The notes under the pieces: generated by a model
The model's input: only the letters and a program-made list of their open reading frames with translations
Told to the model about the DNA's origin: nothing
Databases searched by the model: none
In this document: in pieces, positions 8,540 to 16,616 of the stretch
Layout: every line of letters begins with the position of its first letter
How positions within the stretch are numbered: the stretch's first letter is position 1
NCBI GenBank assembly: GCA_037384225.1
Contig: JARROD010000014.1
Coordinates: 1 to 22,069, forward strand
Source: JARROD01 sp037384225
Lineage (GTDB): Bacteria > Pseudomonadota > Gammaproteobacteria > Pseudomonadales > Cellvibrionaceae
DNA length: 22,069 nt
Direction of reading: 5' to 3'
Made by a program: the position numbers and the translations under genes

Positions 8540-8558
8540 GCCAGGCATGGAGCCCGGC
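8540..8558 (-). terminator. GC-rich hairpin after dapB (possible terminator)
   Basis: GCCAGGC (8540-8546) and GCCCGGC (8552-8558) form a 7-bp stem with one G-U pair in the minus-strand RNA and a 5-nt loop, starting 16 bp past the dapB stop. No U tract follows, so it may be an RNA-stabilising or weak termination structure. The rest of the 235-bp gap between dapB and the MCP gene shows only the FliA-like site. Confidence 0.35.
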
Positions 8559-8574
8559 AGGATGGGTTGAGAAA

Positions 8575-9381
8575 TTATCGCAGCGACAGAACGTCCTGCA
8601 TATCGAAGAGTCCCGACGGTTTGTCGGCTATCCATTTGGCCGCTCTTACAGCACCGCGGGCAAAGGACATGCGGCTGGAGGCTTTATGGGTAATTTCCAC
8701 CCTCTCGCCATCCGCCATAAACATAACTGAGTGATCGCCTACTACGTCTCCACCCCGGACAGTGGCGAAACCAATGGTATTGTGGTCCCGCTCCCCGGTT
8801 TGCCCTTCGCGACCGTAGACTGCGACGTCGCTGAGGTTTCGGCCCACCGCTTCGGCAACCACTTCTCCCATCGCCAGGGCCGTGCCAGAAGGGGCATCTA
8901 CCTTATGGCGGTGGTGGGCTTCATAAATTTCAATGTCGACATCATCGCCCATTGCCCGAGCCGCCATATCCAGCAGCTTTAGGCAGACATTGACGCCGGC
9001 GCTGAAATTAGCGGCCATGCAAACAGCCATTATATTTTGCTTTTCCAGCAATTTCGCTTTCTGTTCGGGGCTAAAGCCGGTGGTGCCGATAACCATTTTT
9101 CTGCCGGCAGCGGCACAGGCACAGGCATTTTCCAGAGTCGCAACTGGCGCCGTGAAGTCGATCAATACGTCGAATCGATCGATGACTTCATTGATGTCAC
9201 CCACCAGCGGAATACCCAGTGTGCCGAGTGCTGCGAGCTCGCCAGCGTCGGCGCCGATAAGAGAACTGTCCGGGCGCTCTATTGCCGCTGCCAGCTCAGC
9301 ACCCGGGGCGTGATTGACAGCTTCAATGAGAATTTTTCCCATGCGGCCGGCGGCGCCAGTCACTGCAATTTTTACGGTCAT
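8575..9381 (-). CDS. dapB: 4-hydroxy-tetrahydrodipicolinate reductase
   Basis: NAD(P)H-dependent reductase of the diaminopimelate pathway, making tetrahydrodipicolinate for lysine and peptidoglycan. The product is 268 residues (273 in E. coli). The N-terminal Rossmann nucleotide-binding motif GAAGRMG is at residues 9-15, and IDFTAPVATL and GTTGFS follow. The catalytic block EAHHRHKVDAPSGTA begins at E154, with H156 and K160 matching E. coli H159 and K163. The C-terminal end is the family's dimer/tetramer domain. It starts 35 bp after the dnaJ stop with no visible promoter or terminator between them, so it is probably read through from the chaperone genes. Confidence 0.98.
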   Translation of the reverse strand: MTVKIAVTGAAGRMGKILIEAVNHAPGAELAAAIERPDSSLIGADAGELAALGTLGIPLVGDINEVIDRFDVLIDFTAPVATLENACACAAAGRKMVIGTTGFSPEQKAKLLEKQNIMAVCMAANFSAGVNVCLKLLDMAARAMGDDVDIEIYEAHHRHKVDAPSGTALAMGEVVAEAVGRNLSDVAVYGREGQTGERDHNTIGFATVRGGDVVGDHSVMFMADGERVEITHKASSRMSFARGAVRAAKWIADKPSGLFDMQDVLSLR

Positions 9382-9416
9382 CGTCTTTCACTTACTTGGG
9401 TGTGGGTGGTCACTGG

Positions 9417-10547
9417 CTATATTTTCATATCGCCGAAAAAGTTTTTCATCCCCTCAAACCAACTGGTCTGACGCGGGGAGTGCTTGGTACCACCCATGGT
9501 ATCCTGAAATTGCCGCAGCAGGTCCTTTTGTTTGCTGGTGAGATTCACCGGTGTCTCCACGGCAACCCGGCACAGTAGATCGCCTGCCGTTCCACCGCGC
9601 ACGGAAACCACGCCCTTACCGCGCAGACGAAAGAGTTTACCTGTCTGGGTTTCGGGCGGCACTTTCAGCTTGACCCGCCCGTCCAGAGTGGGCACTTCCA
9701 GTTCGCCGCCCAGGGCCGCGTCCACAAAACTGATCGGCACTTCGCAATACAGGTTTTTACCATCGCGTTGAAAAATTTCGTGCTCGCGCACAGACACCTG
9801 TACATAAAGATCCCCTGCGGGACCGCCCCCGACACCCGCCTCACCTTCGCCACTCAGTCGTATGCGGTCACCAGTATCGACTCCCTGCGGCACTTTAACG
9901 GAAAGGGTTTTGGTTTCCTCCACTCGACCGTGGCCGTGACAATCCCGGCACGGGTCGCTGATAATAGTGCCCTTGCCCCGGCAGTTCGGACAAGTCTGCT
10001 GCACCGAGAAAAAGCCTTGCTGCATTCGCACCTGCCCCATTCCACCGCAGGTAGTACAGCTAGTCGGTTTGGTACCCGCTTTGGCCCCCGAGCCACCGCA
10101 CGTGCTGCAGCTGGTCAGCGTCGGCACACGAATTTTCGCTGTGGTGCCCTTAACCGCCTGCTCCAGATCCAGTTCCAGGGTATAGCGCAGATCGGAGCCA
10201 CGGCTTGGACCGCCTCGCTGGCGGCCGCCGCCACCACCGAAAATATCGCCGAATACATCCCCAAAAATGTCGCTGAAATTGCCAAATCCACCCGCACCGG
10301 CCCCCATGCCGCCTTGGCTGGGATCCACACCGGCGTGGCCAAACTGATCATAGGCTGAACGTTTTTGTGGGTCGGCCAGGATCTCGTAGGCTTCGCTGGC
10401 TTCTTTGAAATTATCTTCGGCTTCTTTGTTATTCGGATTGCGATCAGGGTGAAATTTCATAGCCACCCGACGATAGGCTTTCTTCAAGTCCTTTTCGGAT
10501 ACGTCGCGTTCTACACCCAGCACTTCATAATAATCACGTTTAGACAT
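9417..10547 (-). CDS. dnaJ: Chaperone protein DnaJ (Hsp40)
   Basis: Type I J-protein that delivers clients to DnaK and stimulates its ATPase. The product is 376 residues, as in E. coli. Order: J domain (1-70) with HPD at 33-35; Gly/Phe-rich linker (about 75-115, with the GGFGNFSDIFGD region); zinc-finger domain with four CxxCxGxG repeats (C147/C150, C164/C167, C186/C189, C200/C203); and C-terminal client-binding domains. All key residues are present. The ATG at 10547 gives the conserved MSKRDYYEVLGV start. It follows dnaK after 230 bp, an unusually roomy gap that contains a hairpin. Confidence 0.99.
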   Translation of the reverse strand: MSKRDYYEVLGVERDVSEKDLKKAYRRVAMKFHPDRNPNNKEAEDNFKEASEAYEILADPQKRSAYDQFGHAGVDPSQGGMGAGAGGFGNFSDIFGDVFGDIFGGGGGRQRGGPSRGSDLRYTLELDLEQAVKGTTAKIRVPTLTSCSTCGGSGAKAGTKPTSCTTCGGMGQVRMQQGFFSVQQTCPNCRGKGTIISDPCRDCHGHGRVEETKTLSVKVPQGVDTGDRIRLSGEGEAGVGGGPAGDLYVQVSVREHEIFQRDGKNLYCEVPISFVDAALGGELEVPTLDGRVKLKVPPETQTGKLFRLRGKGVVSVRGGTAGDLLCRVAVETPVNLTSKQKDLLRQFQDTMGGTKHSPRQTSWFEGMKNFFGDMKI

Positions 10548-10582
10548 GCGCTTTCAGCTTCAGTATTCTATTTAGACAGCAA

Positions 10583-10601
10583 ACGCGGGACTTGCCCGCG
10601 T
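10583..10601 (-). terminator. Stem-loop in the dnaK-dnaJ gap
   Basis: ACGCGGG (10583-10589) and CCCGCGT (10595-10601) form a perfect 7-bp GC-rich stem with a 5-nt loop, 36 bp before the dnaJ start. In the minus direction only three U residues follow, so full termination is doubtful. It could be a partial terminator that lowers dnaJ relative to dnaK, or a barrier protecting the dnaK mRNA 3' end. A TAGAAT (10565-10570, minus) after it could be a -10 for dnaJ, but no good -35 is visible. Confidence 0.4.
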
Positions 10602-10777
10602 CGTTTAGTTAAACGTATTACGATATAAAATAACGAGCCGCCAATCACGAAACGCCAGACTAAAGGTATATTTAGCGCTCAGCCCAAAACACTCGTCTGT
10701 CCATCAAAGGCGCATGCCAACAATTGTGCACCACGGCTGGTGGCACTGAGCCCGAACAATACAGTGGCGGCCCCGTT

Positions 10778-12721
10778 TTATTTATCGTCTTTTACTTCTT
10801 CGAACTCGGCGTCAACCACACCTTCTTCAGCGGTGGAATCGGCTTTTTCGCTGCTACCGGCGCCCGTTTCGGCCTTGCCGGCACCCGCTTCTGCATTCGC
10901 CGCCTGTTCTGCGTACATTTTCTGTGCCAGTGAACTAGAGGCTTCGGTCAGTTTGGTAGTCGCAGCGCTTATTTTCTCTTGATCATCGCCTTTAACAGCG
11001 TCTTCCGCTTCTGTCAAGGCCGCTTCGATCGCCGACTTTTCATCGGCAGAGGCTTTATCGCCCGCTTCTTCCAATGTTTTTCTGGTGGCGTGAATCAAAC
11101 CATCCAAGGTATTCCGGGCAGTGATCAGCTCTTCGAACTTGCGATCGGCTTCAGCGTTGGCCTCGGCGTCCTGAACCATTTTGTCGATTTCTTCATCACT
11201 CAAACCGGAGGAGGCTTTAATAACGATTGACTGTTCCTTTCCGGTGGCCTTGTCCTTGGCACCTACATTCAAAATACCATTGGCATCGATATCGAAGGTC
11301 ACTTCGATTTGTGGCATACCGCGCCGGGCCGGCGGGATATCGGCAAGGTCGAAACGCCCCAGCGACTTGTTCTGGCCCGCTTGCTTGCGTTCGCCTTGAA
11401 CAACGTGAATTGTCACCGCTGTCTGGTTGTCTTCCGCCGTGGAAAAGATCTGCGATTTCTTGGTCGGAATCGTCGTGTTCTTTTCAATCAATGGTGTCGC
11501 CACCCCACCCATGGTTTCAATACCCAGTGTCAGCGGCGTAACGTCGAGCAACAACACGTCTTTCACATCGCCGGCCAGTACTGCCCCCTGGATGGCCGCG
11601 CCAATCGCCACCGCTTCATCCGGGTTGACATCCTTGCGCGGATCCTTGCCAAAAAACGCCGCAACTTTCTCCTGCACCAACGGCATACGGGTTTGACCAC
11701 CGACCAATATCACGTCTTGGATATCGTTGACAGACAGGCCTGCATCGGCAATGGCCGTTTTGACCGGACCCAGTGATGTTGTCACCAACTCCTCGACCAG
11801 AGACTCCAGCTTAGCCCGTGTCAGCTTCACAACCAAATGCTTCGGTCCACTTTGGTCCGCCGTGATATAAGGGAGGTTAACCTCTGTCTGCTGACTGGAC
11901 GACAGCTCGATTTTGGCTTTTTCAGCCGCTTCCTTCAAACGTTGCAATGCCAGCGGATCATTGTGCAGGTCGATACCGTTGGACTTTTTGAATTCACTGG
12001 CCAGATATTCAATCAGACGCAGATCAAAATCCTCGCCCCCGAGGAAGGTATCACCGTTGGTGGAAAGCACTTCGAACTGATGCTCACCGTCGACATCGGC
12101 AATTTCGATGATAGAGATATCGAAGGTACCACCACCCAGGTCATACACCGCTATGGTGCGGTCGCCTTTTGCCTTGTCCATACCGTAGGCCAGCGCCGCC
12201 GCCGTCGGCTCATTGATAATACGCTTGACATCGAGGCCGGCGATTTTACCGGCATCCTTAGTGGCCTGGCGCTGGGAATCATTGAAATAGGCCGGTACGG
12301 TGATGACCGCTTCAGTGACCTTCTCACCCAGATAATCCTCGGCCGTTTTCTTCATTTTTTTCAATACTTCGGCAGAAATCTGCGGCGGCGCTTTCTTATC
12401 GCCTTTGGCCTCAACCCAGGCATCCCCGTTTTCAGCCGAAACAATTTTATAGGGCACCATGGAAATATCTTTTTGTACTACCTGATCCTGAAACTTACGG
12501 CCGATCAGGCGTTTGACAGCAAACAATGTATTGTGGGGGTTGGTAACCGCCTGACGTTTGGCGCTTTGCCCGACCAAAATCTCGTTTTCCTCGGTGAAGG
12601 CAACAATAGACGGTGTCGTACGATCGCCTTCAGCATTCTCGATGACTTTAGGCTTACCGCCTTCCAATACGCTGACACAAGAGTTAGTAGTCCCCAGGTC
12701 GATACCGATTATCTTACCCAT
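10778..12721 (-). CDS. dnaK: Chaperone protein DnaK (Hsp70)
   Basis: ATP-driven Hsp70 that binds exposed hydrophobic peptides, working with DnaJ and the exchange factor GrpE. At 647 residues it is full length (638 in E. coli). The nucleotide-binding domain begins GKIIGIDLGTTNSCV, has the phosphate-2 motif VYDLGGGTFDISI near 194-206 and VGGQTRMP near 340. The interdomain linker DVLLLDVTPLTLG follows near 390, then the substrate domain and a Glu/Ala-rich lid. The tail ends EFEEVKDDK, close to the usual EEVKDKK. The ATG at 12721 has GGAG (12730-12733) eight bases upstream. It lies 183 bp downstream of grpE. Confidence 0.99.
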   Translation of the reverse strand: MGKIIGIDLGTTNSCVSVLEGGKPKVIENAEGDRTTPSIVAFTEENEILVGQSAKRQAVTNPHNTLFAVKRLIGRKFQDQVVQKDISMVPYKIVSAENGDAWVEAKGDKKAPPQISAEVLKKMKKTAEDYLGEKVTEAVITVPAYFNDSQRQATKDAGKIAGLDVKRIINEPTAAALAYGMDKAKGDRTIAVYDLGGGTFDISIIEIADVDGEHQFEVLSTNGDTFLGGEDFDLRLIEYLASEFKKSNGIDLHNDPLALQRLKEAAEKAKIELSSSQQTEVNLPYITADQSGPKHLVVKLTRAKLESLVEELVTTSLGPVKTAIADAGLSVNDIQDVILVGGQTRMPLVQEKVAAFFGKDPRKDVNPDEAVAIGAAIQGAVLAGDVKDVLLLDVTPLTLGIETMGGVATPLIEKNTTIPTKKSQIFSTAEDNQTAVTIHVVQGERKQAGQNKSLGRFDLADIPPARRGMPQIEVTFDIDANGILNVGAKDKATGKEQSIVIKASSGLSDEEIDKMVQDAEANAEADRKFEELITARNTLDGLIHATRKTLEEAGDKASADEKSAIEAALTEAEDAVKGDDQEKISAATTKLTEASSSLAQKMYAEQAANAEAGAGKAETGAGSSEKADSTAEEGVVDAEFEEVKDDK

Positions 12722-12794
12722 TTGGTTTTCTCCAGAAATATGGCAATACTTAAACTTTCACTGACTTCGGCCCGCGGCCGCCGAGCGCCTCTGA

Positions 12795-12831
12795 ATTCTA
12801 TTGCTTGTGAATTCTCATGCTAACTATGGGG
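12795..12831 (-). promoter_or_regulatory. Possible internal promoter upstream of dnaK
   Basis: On the minus strand TTAGCA (12818-12823) and TAGAAT (12795-12800) are separated by 17 bp, a reasonable sigma-70 promoter for dnaK with a leader of about 65 bp. Just upstream, CCCCAT (12826-12831) looks like a sigma-32 -10, but the nearest CTTGAAA-like element (GTTGAAA) is 23 bp away, too far for a normal heat-shock promoter. dnaK may therefore depend mainly on the grpE promoter plus this site. Confidence 0.4.
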
Positions 12832-12904
12832 CTATATTGGCTCGATTGCTGTAATTTCAACCCCTGCGGCCTGCCCGTTCCCGCATTCGACACCCGCCGC
12901 GCTG

Positions 12905-13534
12905 TCACGCATTTTGGCTCGCGGGCGCCTTAGCAACCACCACCATAGCCGGGCGAACCAGCCGACCGTGGAGTGTGTAACCTTTTTGAAACACATTGAT
13001 GACGGTATTAGGCTCGACCTCTGGATTTTCCACGATCGTCATAGCCTGGTGATATTGCGGATCAAACGGCTGCCCTGCGGGGTCCAACGACTCCACGTTA
13101 TGCCGTTTCAATGTATCGACAAACGACTTCAACGTCAGCTCCACGCCCTCGGTTACCGCTTTCATGTCTTCGGCGCCTTCGGTGGCGTCAATCGCTCGCT
13201 CCAGGTTATCTACAACGGGCAGTAAATCGCCGACAAATTTCTCCAACCCAAATTTATGGGCTTTTTCCACATCCTGTTTGGCTCGCCGCGCCGCATTCTG
13301 GGCTTCAGCCTGGAACCGTAAAGCCTGAGCTTTCGCTTCCTCTGTTTCGGCTTCCAGCGCCGCTATCCGAGCCAAAGCATCCTCAAGCGTCAATTTACTG
13401 GACTCCGAGCCCTCTGCCGAGGCAGTGCTTCCCGCTTCAGTTTCGTCTACAGTTTTTTCAGTCTCGCCTGCAGCTGCAGCTTCAGCCTGCTCTGCAACCG
13501 CATCGGGACGCAGATTATCTTGTTCTTTTCCCAC
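12905..13534 (-). CDS. grpE: Nucleotide exchange factor GrpE
   Basis: Homodimeric exchange factor that releases ADP from DnaK. The product is 209 residues. An acidic, Ala/Glu-rich disordered N-terminus (about 1-50) leads to the dimerising long helix (about 50-135, VEKAHKFGLEKFVGDLLPV) and the C-terminal beta domain (YHQAMTIVEN, VFQKGYTLHGRLVRPAMVVVAK). I chose the GTG at 13534 because a GGAG (13541-13544) sits six bases before it. The frame runs four codons further to a TTG (13546) that has no ribosome binding site. It heads grpE-dnaK-dnaJ(-dapB) and is preceded by a strong heat-shock promoter. Confidence 0.97.
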   Translation of the reverse strand: MGKEQDNLRPDAVAEQAEAAAAGETEKTVDETEAGSTASAEGSESSKLTLEDALARIAALEAETEEAKAQALRFQAEAQNAARRAKQDVEKAHKFGLEKFVGDLLPVVDNLERAIDATEGAEDMKAVTEGVELTLKSFVDTLKRHNVESLDPAGQPFDPQYHQAMTIVENPEVEPNTVINVFQKGYTLHGRLVRPAMVVVAKAPASQNA

Positions 13535-13589
13535 ACCGGTCTCCAATTCACTGAGTCGATCGATAGTTCAAATAAAATCCGTTGAGCTT

Positions 13590-13619
13590 ATATGGGGTTC
13601 TAGCTATCGGATTCAAGGG
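13590..13619 (-). promoter_or_regulatory. Sigma-32 heat-shock promoter of grpE
   Basis: On the minus strand CCCTTGAAT (13611-13619) and CCCCATAT (13590-13597) are separated by 13 bp. The RpoH consensus is CnCTTGAAA, 11-17 bp, then CCCCATnT, so this matches 8/9 and 8/8. Transcription would start about 50 bp before the grpE GTG. This is the clearest promoter in the window and fits heat-inducible grpE-dnaK-dnaJ expression. Confidence 0.85.
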
Positions 13620-13643
13620 CCGATTTGCGATCCGACGATTTAC

Positions 13644-13682
13644 TTGCCAAAAATAGGAAAAATACTGTATAAATAACCACTG
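13644..13682 (+). promoter_or_regulatory. recN promoter overlapped by a LexA-like (SOS) box
   Basis: TTGCCA (13644-13649) and TATAAA (13668-13673), 18 bp apart, form a good sigma-70 promoter. The LexA-like site starting TACTGTATA spans 13663-13682, covers the -10, and matches the gammaproteobacterial consensus at about 15 of 20 positions. The left half is near perfect, while the right half (CCAC in place of ACAG) is degenerate. recN is a classic SOS gene in E. coli, so repression by LexA is likely. Confidence 0.65.
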
Positions 13683-13706
13683 TTAAAATTTCGGGAGGGC
13701 TACTCA

Positions 13707-15368
13707 ATGCTCACTCAACTCAGTGTTAGCAATTTCACCCTTGTGGATCGACTCGATATTGAAATCCAGCCGAGAATGACCGCTATTACCGGCGAAACCG
13801 GCGCCGGAAAGTCAATTCTGCTGGACGCTCTGGGCATGGCGCTGGGCGATCGCAGCGATGCATCCAAAGTGAGAGCGGGCACTGAGCGCGCGGACATTCA
13901 CGCCCGCTTCGACACCGGCAGAATCCACGCGGCCAAGACCTGGCTTAAGGAACACCAACTCGACAATGGCGACGAGTGCCTGTTGCGGCGGGTGGTTACC
14001 GCTGAAGGCAAGTCGCGCGGCTACATCAACGGCCACCCAGTCACACTCCAGCAACTGCGGACACTGGGGGAAATGCTCATCGATATTCACAGCCAGCACG
14101 AGCACCAGTCACTGTTGAAAAAAGACACCCACCGCCGACTACTGGACGAATACGCTGGCAGCGCTGAACTGGCGGCCGTGGTCCGCCAGCGCTACCAAAC
14201 CTGGCGGGAAACCCTGGCACGGTTTGCCCGGCTGCGGGATAGCGCAGAGGAAGTAAGCGCACGCCAACAGCTACTGAGTTACCAAGTCGAGGAGTTGGAC
14301 CACCTGGCCCTGGCCGAAGGTGAACTGGAGACACTCGAATCCGAGCAAAAAACCCTTGCCAATGCCGAGAGCATCCTTCACAGCAGTCACCAGTTGGCCA
14401 GCCTGTGTGACAGCGACGAACAGAGCCTCTGTCAGGGGCTCAACAGGGCCCTGCAATTACTTTACAATCTGCCGGAAAAAACGTCGCCGCTAAATGAGGC
14501 CGAGCAATTGCTCGGTAGCGCCCTGATCCAGGTGGAAGAAGCCCGGCGGGAAATTGAACACCACATAAGCTGTTTTGAACTCAATCCCGAACGGCTGCGG
14601 GAGGTGGAGGGACGCCTGTCGGCGATCTACGACATCGCCCGTAAACACCGTGTTCAGGCCGACGAACTGCCTGCTTTGCATTGCCAACTCGGCCTGGAAC
14701 TGGAGCAGTTATGCGCCAGCGACTCTCAACTCGACGAGTTAGAAGCCCGGGCCCGGGCAGCGGAAGCCGACTATCGACACCACGCCGAGCAATTAACCCG
14801 GCAGCGACGCAATGCATCACCCAGGCTCGGCCAGGGTATCAACCGCCAACTCAAAGCACTGGCCATGCCCCACGCCCGGGTAGAAATAGCCTTACGAAAC
14901 GCCGGGAAGCCGGGTCCCCAAGGGTTTGAAGAAGTGGAGTTTCTGATCACGACCAATCCCGGTCAAGCACCGCGGCCACTGGCCAAAGTAGCTTCGGGCG
15001 GTGAACTGTCCCGAGTAAGTCTGGCAATCCAGGTGGTTACCGCCAAGACGTCGACCACCCCTACACTGGTATTCGACGAAGTCGATGTCGGCATTGGCGG
15101 TGCGACAGCCGACAGGGTCGGGCAACTGCTGCGCAAACTTGGCGAGCAGGGGCAGGTTATCTGCGTCACCCACCTGGCACAGGTCGCCAGCAAGGCTCAT
15201 CAACACCTCCAGGTGACCAAGCAATCCAGCCGCAAAAGCGCGCAGTCAACGCTGGTGGAACTTACAGGCGAGCAGAAAGTGGTGGAAATTGCCCGTATGC
15301 TGGGCGGAGCCAGCATAACCGACCAATCCCGTGCCCACGCCAAAGAGATGGTTGAAGCGGTGGGTTAG
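13707..15368 (+). CDS. recN: DNA repair protein RecN (SMC-like ATPase)
   Basis: SMC-family ATPase acting in recombinational repair of double-strand breaks; in E. coli it is SOS-induced. The product is 553 residues, the usual length. Walker A GETGAGKS is at residues 29-36. A central coiled coil (about 150-380) is interrupted by the short RecN-type hinge region. The ABC signature ASGGELSRVSLA lies near 428-439 and Walker B LVFDEVDVGIGG near 454-465, then CVTHLAQVA. The start has an excellent GGGAGGG (13693-13699) seven bases before the ATG. It is divergent from grpE, and its TAG stop overlaps the stop of the convergent hypothetical gene. Confidence 0.99.
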   Translation: MLTQLSVSNFTLVDRLDIEIQPRMTAITGETGAGKSILLDALGMALGDRSDASKVRAGTERADIHARFDTGRIHAAKTWLKEHQLDNGDECLLRRVVTAEGKSRGYINGHPVTLQQLRTLGEMLIDIHSQHEHQSLLKKDTHRRLLDEYAGSAELAAVVRQRYQTWRETLARFARLRDSAEEVSARQQLLSYQVEELDHLALAEGELETLESEQKTLANAESILHSSHQLASLCDSDEQSLCQGLNRALQLLYNLPEKTSPLNEAEQLLGSALIQVEEARREIEHHISCFELNPERLREVEGRLSAIYDIARKHRVQADELPALHCQLGLELEQLCASDSQLDELEARARAAEADYRHHAEQLTRQRRNASPRLGQGINRQLKALAMPHARVEIALRNAGKPGPQGFEEVEFLITTNPGQAPRPLAKVASGGELSRVSLAIQVVTAKTSTTPTLVFDEVDVGIGGATADRVGQLLRKLGEQGQVICVTHLAQVASKAHQHLQVTKQSSRKSAQSTLVELTGEQKVVEIARMLGGASITDQSRAHAKEMVEAVG

Positions 15369-16033
15369 GCCTGCCTCAACGCCTCATACTGGTCAGGGTC
15401 TATAAACATGAGGTGGAAGGCCATACCCCGTTTTTTGTCCGGCTCGATAGCCATAACCATCACATTAAACTGGCCGTCCACCTGGATAACACCGGGCAAA
15501 TGAATCAGATGTGTGCCTTCTGCATCAGTGAGAATATTCAAACCCTTTTTCTCACGCAGATGCTGGAGGATGCGCATCAACATGGCATTCAGCGCCGCTT
15601 CAAATACGGGGTAATTCAGCACACCGCGAAATTCGGATTTGTCGAGTTTTAAACGCAGTGGAATGTTGAGTTTTTCCCCCTTGCTTTGCGCTGTTTCCTC
15701 ATCGTTCTCAGCGCCCTGGGGGAGCTCCTTACCACCCTCTCCCGGTGTTCGGCGTTGCACATTAAGGCCCCCCAAGGCAACTGCTCTGCCATGCTTGAGT
15801 TCTTTAAACAACGCTTTGGCTTTAATGCGGGGCTGTTTGAAAAACGCCTGCTGAAGAATACCGCACCCCGTATCCACCACTTGCACCAGGTTCAGATTAA
15901 ACTGCGGCTTAACCCGGCCCGCATTCTGAGGCGGAAGTCGCTGTTGGGCTTGCTGCTGTGCTTGTTCTTGTGATTGCGACTGTGACGGTTCTCGAGGTTG
16001 CTGCTGAGGTGGGGACTGTAGTTGGTCACTCAT
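15365..16033 (-). CDS. Hypothetical protein with Gln-rich N-terminus
   Basis: I do not recognise a family. The 222-residue product begins with a low-complexity segment rich in Gln, Ser and Pro (about residues 5-36), with no signal peptide or membrane segment. The remainder looks folded: a middle part (about 43-95, LNLVQVVDTGCGIL, KALFKELKHG), a charged Gly/Glu linker (about 96-120), and a C-terminal part (about 120-222) of alternating hydrophobic residues, including LNIPLRLKLDKSEF and FHLMFIDPDQYEAL. It is probably cytosolic. The codon pattern favours a real gene. The ATG at 16033 has GAGG rather far upstream. Its TAA overlaps the recN TAG by four bases (15365-15368). It sits between recN and fur, which are neighbours in Pseudomonas. 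Confidence 0.85.
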   Translation of the reverse strand: MSDQLQSPPQQQPREPSQSQSQEQAQQQAQQRLPPQNAGRVKPQFNLNLVQVVDTGCGILQQAFFKQPRIKAKALFKELKHGRAVALGGLNVQRRTPGEGGKELPQGAENDEETAQSKGEKLNIPLRLKLDKSEFRGVLNYPVFEAALNAMLMRILQHLREKKGLNILTDAEGTHLIHLPGVIQVDGQFNVMVMAIEPDKKRGMAFHLMFIDPDQYEALRQA

Positions 16034-16129
16034 TCTGGGAAACTTACCTCGTTATGAGTTCTAAAATAGCACGCTTTAATCATCATTATTAGGCTCAGAA
16101 GCGATAAAAGAAGTTTATATTTTTTACAT

Positions 16130-16537
16130 TTACTTTTTGGGGCGCACGTAAAGCACCAGACTGTGACCGGTAATCTGAAAACCATGCTTCTCAGCAATCT
16201 GTTCCTGCAGTTTTTCTATTTCCTCGTTGTGAAATTCGATGACCTTGCCACTTTCCACACAAACCATGTGGTCATGGTGTTCGCCGCGGGCCAATTCAAA
16301 CACGGAGTGACCACCGTCGAAATTGTGACGCATAACCAAGCCGGCTGTCTCAAACTGAGTCAACACGCGATAGACCGTCGCCAATCCAACATCCTCTCCC
16401 GCTTCCATCAACGCCTTATAGACGTCTTCCGCGCTCAGATGATGGTGCTCAGAGGCTTCCAGAATCTGTAGGATTTTTACGCGCGGCAAGGTGACTTTAA
16501 GGCCCGCTTTGCGTAGTTCCTGGTTTTCAACTGCCAT
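16130..16537 (-). CDS. fur: Ferric uptake regulator Fur
   Basis: Iron-responsive dimeric repressor of iron acquisition genes. The product is 135 residues from the ATG at 16537, matching the Pseudomonas form that begins MVENSELRKAGLKVTLPR. The winged-helix DNA-binding domain (about 1-83) has the recognition segment GLATVYRVLTQFE. The dimerisation/metal domain carries the HHDH motif at 87-90. C93 is present, but the partner Cys of E. coli is S96 (CVES), so the structural zinc CxxC is absent, as in Pseudomonas aeruginosa. The frame continues 31 codons upstream to 16630, but that would overlap the divergent bamE and is not family sequence. A GGGGGA precedes the ATG. Confidence 0.98.
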   Translation of the reverse strand: MAVENQELRKAGLKVTLPRVKILQILEASEHHHLSAEDVYKALMEAGEDVGLATVYRVLTQFETAGLVMRHNFDGGHSVFELARGEHHDHMVCVESGKVIEFHNEEIEKLQEQIAEKHGFQITGHSLVLYVRPKK

Positions 16538-16616
16538 TTTTCCCCCGAAAGCTCTTCTCAGCATGAATAAAGTTTTAGTATTATCCCCGTTCGGATTACT
16601 TTGTGGAACCCCTGCT

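Noticed and set aside
12826..12876. Sigma-32 promoter for dnaK
   Set aside because: CCCCAT and GTTGAAA are both present but 23 bp apart, well outside the normal 11-17 bp range.
16556..16600. Possible Fur box between fur and bamE (GATAATACT... on the minus strand)
   Set aside because: Only about 11 of 19 positions match the Fur consensus and the second half is poor.
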